Of a stretch of DNA of 64,000 nt, positions 1 to 7,860 are shown piece after piece. A program made the position numbers and the translations under genes. The notes below the pieces were generated by a model. The model made no database searches. It saw only the letters and a list, made by a program, of their open reading frames with translations, and was not told where the DNA came from. Position 1 is the first letter of the stretch; every line of letters starts with the position of its first letter. The stretch comes from an uncultured Prevotella sp. (GTDB lineage Bacteria; Bacteroidota; Bacteroidia; Bacteroidales; Bacteroidaceae): contig CABUXJ010000009.1 in the NCBI GenBank assembly GCA_902495455.1, positions 30,526 through 94,525 on the forward strand, given 5' to 3'.

Positions 1-2
1 GT

Positions 3-2543
3 TTTGGTGTGCTCACGTCCATGAGCGAGGAGCAGGCCGTGAAGGTCGTCCGTGACGGCCGCGTGACGGAAGTTCCGCGCCGTGACATCGTGGTCGGCGA
101 CATCGTCGTGGTGGAGACGGGCGACGAGATTCCGGCCGACGGACGGCTCGTCGAGGCTGTCGGCATCGAGGCCGACGAGTCCGCCCTGACCGGTGAGCCG
201 GTAGCCCGCAAGCGGGTTGTCGCAGACGGTGAAGCGCGCGACGCTGAGGCGACCTATCCCGAGGACATGATGCTCCGCTCGGCCTTGGTCATGGGCGGCA
301 CGGGACGCATGAGGGTGACGGCCGTCGGCGACGCGACGGAAATAGGTCTCGTGGCCGGCAAGTCGACGGAGATGACCGGAGTGAAAACCCCGCTGAACCG
401 CCAGCTCGACCGTCTGGCCGCCATGATCAGCAAGGTGGGCACGGGAGTGGCCGTGGCGGCGTTTGTCGTATTCCTCGGCCACGATGTGCTGACCCGACCG
501 CTGTGGCATACGGACAATTATGTGGAGATGGCCTCGACCGTGCTCCGCTACTTCATGATGGCCGTGACGCTCATCGTCATGGCCGTGCCGGAGGGCCTTC
601 CGATGGCCGTGACGCTCGCGCTGGCGCTCAACATGCGCCGGATGCTGAAGACCAACAATCTGGTGCGGAAGCTGCACGCCTGCGAGACGATGGGCGCCGT
701 GACCGTGATATGCACGGACAAGACAGGCACGCTGACGCAAAACCGGATGACGGTGAGGGAAATTGTCTGTCCCCAGCCGCTTTCTTCTGAGGACTGTCAG
801 GGCGGAAGCCAGCGGAAACCTCAGTCTCTGAAGATGCCGCAGGACACACATGACGGTAGGGACACATTCTTGTATTTGTCCGCAAGTAAAATGGTTAACT
901 CCAATACGTTGATTGCGGACAAATACAAGAATGTGTCCCTACCGTCATGTGCATCCTGCGGCATCATTAGTCAGAGGGACGCCCTCCTTGCCCATTTCGC
1001 CCTCAACACCACGGCCGAACTCGACGAAGACCGCGGCATAGGCAATCCCACGGAGGTGGCCCTGCTGCGCTGGCTGGCCGCTCATGGTGAGGACTACGCG
1101 GCGATGCGTCGGGCAGCAACGGTCGTCGAACGGATACCGTTCAGCACGGAGAGGAAATATATGGCGACGCTCTGCGACACGGCCGACGGCCGGATGCTGT
1201 TCGTCAAGGGTGCGCCGGAGATTGTGCTGAACCACTGCGACATGACCGACGATGACCGCCGACAGATTGAAAAGACACTGGCCGGATGGCAGTCGCAGGC
1301 CATGCGCACGCTGGCTTTCGCCTGTCGGGCGACCGACACGGCCGATGTCGCCCATCTCACGCTTCAGGCCGTCGCGGCCATCAGCGACCCGTTGCGTCCG
1401 GAAGTGGCGGCGGCCGTGAACAGCTGCCGTGACGCAGGAATAGACGTCAAGATCGTGACGGGCGACACGACGGCCACGGCAATGGAGATAGCGCGTCAGA
1501 TAGGCGTCGTCACGGGACGAGACGGTGACACGGACGAGACGGGAAGCGACAAGAAAAACAACAAGGAGAACAAGAATAATGCGATCTCTATCACCGGTCC
1601 CGAGTTTGCCGCCCTCAGCGACGAGGAGGCCTATCGCCGCGCGGCCGCTCTGAAAGTGATGAGCCGTGCGCGGCCGTCGGACAAGCAGCGGCTCGTCAGT
1701 CTGCTTCAGCAGCGGGGCGAGGTGGTGGCCGTCACGGGCGACGGGACCAACGACGCGCCGGCCCTCAACCACGCCCACGTGGGACTCTCGCTCGGGTCGG
1801 GCACGAGCGTGGCAAAGAACGCGAGCGACATGACGCTCATGGACGACTCCTTCGACAGCATCGTCCGTGCCGTCCGCTGGGGGCGTTCGCTATACAGAAA
1901 CATACAACGGTTCATCTTCTTCCAGCTCGTCGTCAACGTCACGGCACTGCTGCTCGTGCTCGGCGGCTCCTTCATGGGCACCGAATTGCCCCTGACGATA
2001 ACCCAGATGCTCTGGATAAACCTCATCATGGACACCTTTGCGGCGATGGCCTTGGCCGCGCTGCCGCCCGAGGACGACGTCATGAGAGAACGGCCGCGAC
2101 ACCGCGACGCTTTCATCATCACGCGGCAGATGGGGCGTGGGATAGCAGCCGTGGGACTGGTGTTCTTCGGCGTGATGCTCGCCATGCTCTACTACTTTGA
2201 GCGTGTGGCCGGCGTTTCGACGGAAGAGCTCACGGTGTTTTTCACCGTCTTCGTCATGCTCCAGTGGTGGAACCTGCTCAACGCCAAGACGCTCGGCACC
2301 ACCCGCTCGGCCCTCACAGGACTGACGTCCGACCGCGGGCTGCTCTTCGTGCTGGCCCTGATAGTCGGCGGCCAGTGGCTGATAGTGACCTTCGGCGGCG
2401 ACATGTTCCGCACAGTGCCGCTCTCGGCCGAGACATGGGGACTGATAGTGGCGGCGACATCGCCCGTGCTCATCGTCGGCGAACTGTGGCGGCTGGTGCG
2501 CAGAAGTATGAAAAAGAAAGGAAAAGAAGACATAGAAGAGTGA
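3..2543 (+). CDS. Calcium-transporting P-type ATPase (5' end outside window)
   Basis: Membrane cation pump, probably Ca2+, coupling ATP hydrolysis to transport. The reading frame is open to the window edge, so the N-terminus is missing. Counting from the GTG at 9, visible motifs are TGEP near residue 61, PEGLP in a membrane helix near 194, the phosphorylation motif DKTGTLT at 237, KGAPE in the nucleotide domain and TGDGTNDAP near 576, followed by C-terminal membrane helices. About 60 residues after DKTGTLT have no counterpart in the family as I know it. Residues 276-319 of that stretch are encoded by a 133-bp palindrome, yet the frame stays open. The stop overlaps the ribF start (TGATG), suggesting translational coupling. 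Ca2+ as substrate is inferred from family resemblance. Confidence 0.93.
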   Translation, partial: FGVLTSMSEEQAVKVVRDGRVTEVPRRDIVVGDIVVVETGDEIPADGRLVEAVGIEADESALTGEPVARKRVVADGEARDAEATYPEDMMLRSALVMGGTGRMRVTAVGDATEIGLVAGKSTEMTGVKTPLNRQLDRLAAMISKVGTGVAVAAFVVFLGHDVLTRPLWHTDNYVEMASTVLRYFMMAVTLIVMAVPEGLPMAVTLALALNMRRMLKTNNLVRKLHACETMGAVTVICTDKTGTLTQNRMTVREIVCPQPLSSEDCQGGSQRKPQSLKMPQDTHDGRDTFLYLSASKMVNSNTLIADKYKNVSLPSCASCGIISQRDALLAHFALNTTAELDEDRGIGNPTEVALLRWLAAHGEDYAAMRRAATVVERIPFSTERKYMATLCDTADGRMLFVKGAPEIVLNHCDMTDDDRRQIEKTLAGWQSQAMRTLAFACRATDTADVAHLTLQAVAAISDPLRPEVAAAVNSCRDAGIDVKIVTGDTTATAMEIARQIGVVTGRDGDTDETGSDKKNNKENKNNAISITGPEFAALSDEEAYRRAAALKVMSRARPSDKQRLVSLLQQRGEVVAVTGDGTNDAPALNHAHVGLSLGSGTSVAKNASDMTLMDDSFDSIVRAVRWGRSLYRNIQRFIFFQLVVNVTALLLVLGGSFMGTELPLTITQMLWINLIMDTFAAMALAALPPEDDVMRERPRHRDAFIITRQMGRGIAAVGLVFFGVMLAMLYYFERVAGVSTEELTVFFTVFVMLQWWNLLNAKTLGTTRSALTGLTSDRGLLFVLALIVGGQWLIVTFGGDMFRTVPLSAETWGLIVAATSPVLIVGELWRLVRRSMKKKGKEDIEE
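833..965. repeat. 133-bp near-perfect palindrome inside the ATPase gene
   Basis: Two 53-bp arms (833-885 and 913-965) are reverse complements with two mismatches and enclose a 27-base loop. The inner 30 bp of each arm (tagggacacattcttgta, then tttgtccgcaa) and the loop length match a second element at 63225-63313. The element lies in the variable loop after DKTGTLT and is read through without a stop. Confidence 0.95.
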
Positions 2544-3490
2544 TGGATATCATAAGATTAGACGAAGGACAGGCCGCCGTCACCCCCTGCGTGGCGACCA
2601 TCGGCTTCTTTGACGGAGTCCACCGCGGCCACCGCCACCTCATCCGGCAGGTCACGGAGGAAGCGCGGCAACGTTCGTTGAGCTCGCTCGTGGTCACATT
2701 CGACCGCCATCCGCGCCAGGTGCTCGGTTCGGGCTATTGTCCCCGGATGCTCACCACCTTCACCGAACGTCTGCATCTGCTCTCCCGGACCGGTGCCGAC
2801 CGCTGCGTGGTGCTACCGTTCGACCGGCGGCTGGCCTCTCTGTCAGCCCGCGACTTCATGCGCGAGGTGCTCCGGGACCGGCTCAGCGTCAAGGTGCTCG
2901 TCGCCGGTTATGACAGCCGTTTCGGGGCCGGACGCAACGAAGGATTCGACGACTACGTCGCATACGGGCGAGAGATGGACATGGACGTGATACGCGGTGC
3001 CGAACTGACAATGGCCGGCGTCAGCGTCAGTTCGTCGGTCATACGCTCCCTGCTCGACGAGGGAGAGGTCTCGATGGCCGCCCATTGTCTCGGCTATCCG
3101 TACATGCTGGCCGGAACGGTCGTGACGGGCGAACAGGTGGGACGCCGTCTCGGTTTTCCCACGGCCAACATCCTACCCGAAGACGACACACAACTCATCC
3201 CCGCGCCCGGCGCCTATGCCGTCAGCGTCGACCTGCCCGAGGCCGGACGCCGTCTCGGGGGCATGATGAACATCGGCATGCGCCCCACGTTCGACGGACA
3301 CGAGATGACCCTCGAGGTCCATGTCTTCGACTTCGACGGCGACCTCTACGACCGACGTATAGCCGTATCGTTCGTCAGTCGTCTGCGCGGCGAACGGAAG
3401 TTCCGCAATGGCGGCGAGCTGGCCGCACAGTTGGCCGAAGACGAGGCTGCAGCCAGAGCGGCGCTATTGAGAGTGAAGAGTGAAGAATGA
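2543..3490 (+). CDS. ribF: Bifunctional riboflavin kinase / FAD synthetase RibF
   Basis: Makes FMN and FAD from riboflavin in the cytoplasm. The protein has 315 residues, a normal family length. The N-terminal nucleotidyltransferase part shows GFFDGVHRGH near residue 20 and later SSSVIR. The C-terminal flavokinase part shows GRRLGFPTANI, then PAPGAYAV and the MNIGMRPTF block. The start is ATG at 2543, overlapping the ATPase stop; a longer upstream frame exists but lies inside the ATPase gene. The last residues (VKSEE and the stop) are written in the TGAAGAG-type heptamer repeat that follows, so the natural C-terminus has probably been replaced by repeat sequence. Confidence 0.95.
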   Translation: MDIIRLDEGQAAVTPCVATIGFFDGVHRGHRHLIRQVTEEARQRSLSSLVVTFDRHPRQVLGSGYCPRMLTTFTERLHLLSRTGADRCVVLPFDRRLASLSARDFMREVLRDRLSVKVLVAGYDSRFGAGRNEGFDDYVAYGREMDMDVIRGAELTMAGVSVSSSVIRSLLDEGEVSMAAHCLGYPYMLAGTVVTGEQVGRRLGFPTANILPEDDTQLIPAPGAYAVSVDLPEAGRRLGGMMNIGMRPTFDGHEMTLEVHVFDFDGDLYDRRIAVSFVSRLRGERKFRNGGELAAQLAEDEAAARAALLRVKSEE

Positions 3491-3530
3491 AGAGTGAAGA
3501 ATCCAAATGCTTTTTAAGTGAAAAATGAAG
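3473..3530 (+). repeat. TGAAGAG-type heptamer repeat at ribF end / CPBP start
   Basis: Units gaagagt and gaagaat recur with period 7 between ribF and the CPBP gene. The tract supplies the ribF stop codon, and the CPBP start codon (atgaagaat) is also written in repeat-like sequence. Because 7 is not a multiple of 3, TGA appears in every frame of an intact tract. Confidence 0.75.
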
Positions 3531-4289
3531 AATGCTTTAATCTATCTGCTGGTCTTCGCCGCCATACAAATCGGATGCGCGGCCTTAGTGAGGGTTTTGT
3601 GGCCATACATCGCCGGAACGCCCGACATAACGCCGATGATGCTCATCGCGTCATCAACCGCAAGCAGCGTCATCGCCGCCGCGGTGTTCATCCTCGCCCG
3701 TTGGTCCGCGCTGTCGCGTGACTATGTCCGTTCGCGCCAATGGGGAGTATTGTTCTGGTCGTCGGTGGCCGCCGCCGGTGCCATCATACCGTCGGCATGG
3801 CTTCAGGAAGTGTTGCCGGAGTTGCCCAACTGGGCCGAGGGACAGCTGGACATGATTCTGCGCGAACGCTGGGGCTACGTCGCCGTGGGCCTGTTGGCTC
3901 CGATTGTCGAGGAGATGGTGTTCCGCGGAGCCATACTCCGCTCGCTGCTCTCGACGATGTCGCGGCCGTGGGCGGCCATCGCCGTGTCGGCCGTATTGTT
4001 TGCCGCCGTCCACTCCAATCCCGCCCAGCTGCCCCACGCACTGCTCGTAGGTCTGCTGTTGGGATGGATGTACATGCGGACGGGCAGCATCGTCCCCGGA
4101 GTGGCCTATCATTGGGTGAACAACACCGTCGCATACATCATGTACAACGTGATGCCCGACCCCGACGCGCCGCTGTCGACGCTCTTCGGCGGTGACACGC
4201 TGCGGACGCTGATGGCTGTCGGCTGCTCACTGCTGATACTGCTGCCGGCCCTGTTTCAACTCAACATCAGAATGAAAAAGGCCGACTGA
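3525..4289 (+). CDS. CPBP-family intramembrane metalloprotease
   Basis: Predicted inner-membrane protein of 254 residues with several hydrophobic helices. The CPBP (Abi/CAAX protease-like) signature is visible: EEMVFRGAILRSLL near residues 130-143, a conserved His in FAAVHSNP, and HWVNNT near 203. These residues form the glutamate/histidine metal site of the family. The physiological substrate is unknown; family members include prenyl-protein proteases and bacteriocin-immunity proteins. The gene follows ribF by 34 bases, may share its transcript, and is followed by ATCTGAC-type heptamers. Confidence 0.88.
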   Translation: MKNALIYLLVFAAIQIGCAALVRVLWPYIAGTPDITPMMLIASSTASSVIAAAVFILARWSALSRDYVRSRQWGVLFWSSVAAAGAIIPSAWLQEVLPELPNWAEGQLDMILRERWGYVAVGLLAPIVEEMVFRGAILRSLLSTMSRPWAAIAVSAVLFAAVHSNPAQLPHALLVGLLLGWMYMRTGSIVPGVAYHWVNNTVAYIMYNVMPDPDAPLSTLFGGDTLRTLMAVGCSLLILLPALFQLNIRMKKAD

Positions 4290-4322
4290 AACATAACATC
4301 TGACACCTAACATCTAACATAA
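4289..4322 (+). repeat. ATCTGAC/ATCTAAC heptamer tract after CPBP gene
   Basis: Units such as acatctgac, acctaac and atctaac follow one another at about 7-base spacing directly after the CPBP stop. Similar tracts lie at 7813-7860, 23004-23042 and 51947-51977. Confidence 0.6.
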
Positions 4323-4330
4323 ACAAGCGT

Positions 4331-4861
4331 ATGGATATTCATCCGTTAGAGAAATTCAAGTACTGCCCCAAGTGCGGCAGCAAGCACTTTGACGTGAACA
4401 ACGAGAAAAGCAAGAAGTGTGATAATTGCGGCTTCGTCTACTATCAGAACCCGAGTGCGGCCACGGCGGCATTTATCCTCAACGAACGCGGCGAACTGCT
4501 CGTCGAACGGCGCGGCAAAGAGCCGGCCAAAGGCATGCTCGACCTGCCCGGCGGATTTGTCGACAACGACGAGACGGCCGAAGAGGGCATAGCCCGCGAG
4601 GTATTGGAAGAGACAGGCCTGAAGACCGTGGCGACAGAATACCTGTTCAGTCTGCCGAACATCTATATGTACTCCGGTATGGAAATCCATACACTCGACA
4701 TGTTCTTCGCCTGTCGTGTGGAGGAAGGCAGTCAACCGGTGGCCGCCGACGATGCCTCCGAATGTTTCTGGCTGCCCGTCGAGGACATCCACACGGAGCA
4801 GTTCGGCCTGCGCTCCATACGCCACGCCATGCGCCGTTTTCTTGACGAGAATTTTAAATGA
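4331..4861 (+). CDS. NUDIX hydrolase with N-terminal zinc ribbon
   Basis: Cytoplasmic NUDIX hydrolase of 176 residues, likely cleaving a nucleoside diphosphate linked to another moiety. Residues 11-35 form a zinc ribbon (YCPKCGS and KCDNCGF). The NUDIX box follows: GGFVDNDETAEEG then AREVLEETGL, matching GX5EX7REUXEEXGU. The architecture resembles NudC-like NADH pyrophosphatases but the protein is shorter, so the substrate is open. Its TGA stop coincides with the start of a TGAAGAG heptamer tract, and it converges with dusB. Confidence 0.9.
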   Translation: MDIHPLEKFKYCPKCGSKHFDVNNEKSKKCDNCGFVYYQNPSAATAAFILNERGELLVERRGKEPAKGMLDLPGGFVDNDETAEEGIAREVLEETGLKTVATEYLFSLPNIYMYSGMEIHTLDMFFACRVEEGSQPVAADDASECFWLPVEDIHTEQFGLRSIRHAMRRFLDENFK

Positions 4862-4972
4862 AGAGTGAAGAGTGAAAAACGAAAAGTGAAAAACGAAGAG
4901 TGAAGAATCCAATACTCTTTCTTATTGCATTTGGATTCTTCACTCTTCGTTCTTCACTCTTCGTTTAAACTC
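4857..4972. repeat. Heptamer tract with 21-bp inverted repeat between NUDIX gene and dusB
   Basis: GAAGAGT-like heptamers fill the gap between two convergent genes. Arms 4892-4912 and 4931-4951 are perfect 21-bp inverted copies with an 18-base loop, so the tract may also act as a two-way terminator. It supplies the stops of both genes. Confidence 0.8.
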
Positions 4973-6057
4973 GTGAGCCGGGTACGGACATCCTCCAGAA
5001 TGGCTGTCAGGTCGGCCACCGTTTCGGCCCGCAACATCGCAATGCGCGTCTGACGGAAGTCCGGGATGCCCTTGAAGATTGGCGTGGCGGCCAAGTGGCG
5101 ACGCGTGTGGAGTATGCCGCGATACTCGTCTATGCGCTCGACATTGATGCGGAGCATCTCCAATAGAACGTCAATCTTGTCAGATAAGGTCTGAGGGAAT
5201 TTATATTTCGAGGAGGGAGGAGTGTATTTCGAGAAGGGAGGAGGGAGGAGGGAGGAGGGAGAAATGCTTGACACGCCATTCTCACTCCTCACTCCACACT
5301 CCTCACTCCTCGAAAATCCCTCCTCCCTCCTCGAAACTGCTTCCCCGAATATCCACGGCCGGCCGAACGTCGCGCGGCCGATCATCACCGCGTCGACGCC
5401 GTAGCGGTCGAAAGCCTGATGCGCTTCGGCAACGGAAGTGATGTCGCCGTTGCCTATGATGGGAATCCTGATGCGCGGATTGCGTTTCACCTCGCCGATG
5501 AGCGACCAATCGGCCTGTCCCGTGTACATTTGGGCACGTGTGCGGCCGTGGATGGTCAGGGCCGCAATGCCGCAGTCCTGCAGCTGTTCGGCCAAGTCGG
5601 TGATGACGAGATTGCTGCTATCCCAGCCCAGTCGGGTCTTCACCGTGACCGGCAGACGGACGGCATCGACGACGCGACGCGTTATGTCGAGCATGAGCGG
5701 GATATTCTGAAGCATGCCCGCACCGGCGCCCTTGCCCGCCACCTTCTTCACCGGACAACCGAAATTGAGGTCTATCAGGTCCGGACCGGCCTGCTCGACG
5801 ATACGTGCCGCCTCAACCATCGCATCCACATCACGGCCATAGATTTGTATTCCGACCGGCCGTTCCTCGTCGCTGATGGTCAGTTTGCCGACCGTCGACT
5901 GCACTGAACGCACCAACGCCTCCGCACTGACAAACTCCGTGTAGACCATCGCCGCCCCGAAGCGCTTGCACAACATGCGAAAGCCGATGTCGGTCACGTC
6001 TTCCATCGGTGCGAGAAAGAGCGGACGGGAGCCAAACTCTATGTTTCCTATCTTCAT
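4954..6057 (-). CDS. dusB: tRNA-dihydrouridine synthase with repeat-encoded insert
   Basis: FMN enzyme that reduces uridines in the tRNA D-loop. Family motifs are clear: APMEDVTDIGFR at the start, DLNFGCPVKKVAGKGAGAG with the catalytic Cys, TVKTRLGW, TIHGRTRAQ and IGNGDI. The protein has 367 residues, about 40 more than usual for the family. The excess is residues 241-284, rich in Ser, Arg, Glu and Pro, encoded by GAGGAGT-type heptamers with inverted ends at 5206-5336. The insert lies between the FMN barrel and the C-terminal helical domain, so function may survive. The last residues LNEE and the stop come from the downstream heptamer tract. The symbol is by family resemblance. Confidence 0.92.
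   Translation of the reverse strand: MKIGNIEFGSRPLFLAPMEDVTDIGFRMLCKRFGAAMVYTEFVSAEALVRSVQSTVGKLTISDEERPVGIQIYGRDVDAMVEAARIVEQAGPDLIDLNFGCPVKKVAGKGAGAGMLQNIPLMLDITRRVVDAVRLPVTVKTRLGWDSSNLVITDLAEQLQDCGIAALTIHGRTRAQMYTGQADWSLIGEVKRNPRIRIPIIGNGDITSVAEAHQAFDRYGVDAVMIGRATFGRPWIFGEAVSRREEGFSRSEECGVRSENGVSSISPSSLLPPPFSKYTPPSSKYKFPQTLSDKIDVLLEMLRINVERIDEYRGILHTRRHLAATPIFKGIPDFRQTRIAMLRAETVADLTAILEDVRTRLTSLNEE
5206..5336 (-). repeat. Heptamer-built insert inside dusB
   Basis: A 131-bp block bounded by 17-bp inverted arms (5206-5222 and 5320-5336). It is built of period-7 units, GAGGAGG and GAGGAGT on the - strand. It is translated in the dusB frame. One unit reads gtggagt where its neighbours read gaggagt; this change turns the only in-frame TGA of that array into TGT (Cys). 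Confidence 0.85.
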
Positions 6058-6109
6058 ATTTCGTTCTTTTTGTTCAGTAGAATGTGTATTCCCAATTAAT
6101 GTCTTTCGT

Positions 6110-7231
6110 CTAAATCGTTATCAGATGATACATCCCGCCGGCCTGCGGTCTGACGACTCCTTTCATCTCCAACTGAAAGAGGAGGGCCGTCACGCGGCTT
6201 ATCGGCAGCCCGGTCTTGACGGTTATGATATTGATCTGGAGGTCATTGGTCTTACGCAACAGGTCGACAATAGCCTGTTCGTCATTGTCGAGCGGCGGGA
6301 AAATCTGCCGTTCGATACCCGTCGTCTTTGCCTTGGCCAGCACGGCGTCGTCCGTCCATCCCATCGCGGTGGCAAAATCGGCAGCCGACGTAATCAGCGC
6401 CGCACCATTGTCACGGATGAGATTGTTGCATCCCTCGGAATAAGGGGCGCCGACGGCTCCCGGAAAGGTGAACACGTCACGGTCGTAGCTGCGGGCGATG
6501 GCGGCCGTGATGAGACTGCCGCCCTTTGCCGCCGACTCAACGACGACAGTGGCATCGGAGAGTCCAGCGATGATGCGGTTGCGGCGGACGAAATTGACCT
6601 TGTCGGCGTTGGTACCAGACATAAACTCCGTCATCAGGCCGCCGTGACCGAGCATGTCCACCGCCGTGGCACGATGGCCCGACGGGTAGATAGTGTCCAA
6701 CCCGTGGGCCAACACACCCACCGTGTCATATCCGCACTTCAGCGCCTCGCGATGGGCGCAGATATCCACGCCGTAGGCCAGTCCGCTGACCACGGTCACT
6801 TCGGGACAAAGCGCCCGCAGCCCGGCCGTAAAGTTGCGGATGAGGTCCTGTCCGTAAGCGGTGCAGTGGCGCGTACCGACGATGCTGACCACACGGCGCC
6901 GATTGAGACACTCCGTACCCTTGTAGTAGACGACGAGCGGTGCGTCAGGGCACTCCTTGAGCCGCTGCGGATAAGCCTCATCGGCGAGTGTGAGCGCTAC
7001 GATGCCATGCTTCCGCATGAACTCCGCCTCTGTCTCGGCCCGCCTCAACGGTTCGTCCCAGTCGCGCAGTGCGGCTATGAGACGCGGCGTACATCCGTCC
7101 ACGACGTCGCCGACGTCCGCACGGTGTTCATAGACGGCCGTCGCGCTGCCCAGCTCTCGATAGAGAGCCAGCGCCGTCTGAAAGTTGAAATTGCTTATGC
7201 GCGTCAGCGCCATTGCGTATAGTGATTCCAT
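6110..7231 (-). CDS. dprA: DNA-processing protein DprA
   Basis: DprA (Smf) binds incoming single-stranded DNA and loads RecA during natural transformation. The 373-residue protein has an N-terminal helical domain, a Rossmann-like core with SIVGTRHCTAYG, SGLAYGVDICAH, GVLAHGLDTIYP, NFVRRNRIIAGLSD and ESAAKGGSLITA, and a C-terminal winged-helix (DLQINIITVKTG region). All core family motifs are present. It lies upstream of dusB on the same strand with a 52-base gap and may be co-transcribed with it. A strong 29-bp hairpin separates it from the thioesterase gene. Confidence 0.94.
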   Translation of the reverse strand: MESLYAMALTRISNFNFQTALALYRELGSATAVYEHRADVGDVVDGCTPRLIAALRDWDEPLRRAETEAEFMRKHGIVALTLADEAYPQRLKECPDAPLVVYYKGTECLNRRRVVSIVGTRHCTAYGQDLIRNFTAGLRALCPEVTVVSGLAYGVDICAHREALKCGYDTVGVLAHGLDTIYPSGHRATAVDMLGHGGLMTEFMSGTNADKVNFVRRNRIIAGLSDATVVVESAAKGGSLITAAIARSYDRDVFTFPGAVGAPYSEGCNNLIRDNGAALITSAADFATAMGWTDDAVLAKAKTTGIERQIFPPLDNDEQAIVDLLRKTNDLQINIITVKTGLPISRVTALLFQLEMKGVVRPQAGGMYHLITI

Positions 7232-7250
7232 CGTACTCTTTTGTTTCTTC

Positions 7251-7315
7251 TTTTGAGGAGGGAGTCTTTAAGGACCTTAAGGTCTTTAAGGTCCTTAAAG
7301 ACTCCCTCCTCAAAA
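7251..7315. terminator. 29-bp perfect inverted repeat between thioesterase gene and dprA
   Basis: Arms 7251-7279 and 7287-7315 are perfect reverse complements with a 7-base loop and carry ttaaggacctta motifs. It can end transcription of the upstream thioesterase gene. A related ccttaaagtctttaaagtcc run lies at 20738-20775 after queH. Confidence 0.8.
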
Positions 7316-7320
7316 TCCCA

Positions 7321-7719
7321 TCAACCAAACAACGCCGCGTCATATTCAGGACTTGACGCCAACCGTCCGTTGACCAGGCAGACAATGTCTGTCACGGCGC
7401 GGAAGCACAATCTGTCATCGGACGCACGGAATATGGCCTGATGGAAGACATACCGCAGACCTTCCTTGACGACAGCCAATCGCGAGATGAACTCGTCGTC
7501 GCATCTCAGCGGTGTCTTAAACTGCAGGTTCATACGTGCCACGACGGCGTCGGTACCGCGTCGGTGCATATCGGCGAAACTCAGTCCGCGCTCTTTCAGA
7601 AAGAGGTGGCGCGTGTGTTCCGCGTAGTGTAGATAGTTGGCGTTGTTCACTATGCCCTCGATGTCGCACTCGTAGTCGCGCACCATCATCTTCGCTTCAA
7701 ATATATAATCCATCGTCAT
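7321..7719 (-). CDS. Acyl-CoA thioesterase, 4-hydroxybenzoyl-CoA thioesterase (hotdog) family
   Basis: Small cytoplasmic hotdog-fold protein of 132 residues that probably hydrolyses acyl-CoA thioesters. The signature RDYECDIEGIVNNANYLHYA near residues 13-32 corresponds to the YbgC/4HBT active-site stretch, with an Asp in the catalytic position and the conserved NANYL. The rest matches the fold, with alternating strands such as FKTPLRCDDEFI. The substrate cannot be told from sequence. Confidence 0.88.
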   Translation of the reverse strand: MTMDYIFEAKMMVRDYECDIEGIVNNANYLHYAEHTRHLFLKERGLSFADMHRRGTDAVVARMNLQFKTPLRCDDEFISRLAVVKEGLRYVFHQAIFRASDDRLCFRAVTDIVCLVNGRLASSPEYDAALFG

Positions 7720-7746
7720 ATCGATCTTTATGTTACATTAATTATA

Positions 7747-7800
7747 AGGGGCCACGGCCCCACCCCGGCCCTCCCCAAGGGGAGGGTGCCTACGGGATGA
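7747..7800 (+). repeat. GC-rich hairpin repeat, family P
   Basis: Copy of a family with core ccctccccaaggggagggtg preceded by ggccccaccccgg. Other copies are at 26167-26202 (inverted), 27482-27534, 37518-37558 (degenerate) and 51655-51700. The core is a self-complementary hairpin. All copies are intergenic except 51655, which lies in a reading frame. Confidence 0.85.
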
Positions 7801-7812
7801 AAGGCGAAAGCT

Positions 7813-7860
7813 CTGACATCCGACATCTAACATCTGACATTTAACATCTGACATCTATCT
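7813..7860 (-). repeat. ATCTGAC/ATCTAAC heptamers at the end of the DUF2851 gene
   Basis: Period-7 units (atctgac, atctaac, atttaac) run up to the stop codon of the - strand gene. Read on the - strand the units (gatgtca, gatgtta) carry TAG or TAA. Confidence 0.7.

Noticed and set aside
945..1778. 277-codon open frame on the - strand opposite the ATPase gene
   Set aside because: Shadow frame of a GC-rich gene; no family motifs and biased toward Arg, His and Val as expected for an antisense read.
3..2543. Pseudogene caused by the palindromic insertion
   Set aside because: The frame continues without stop through the insert and all catalytic motifs on both sides are intact.
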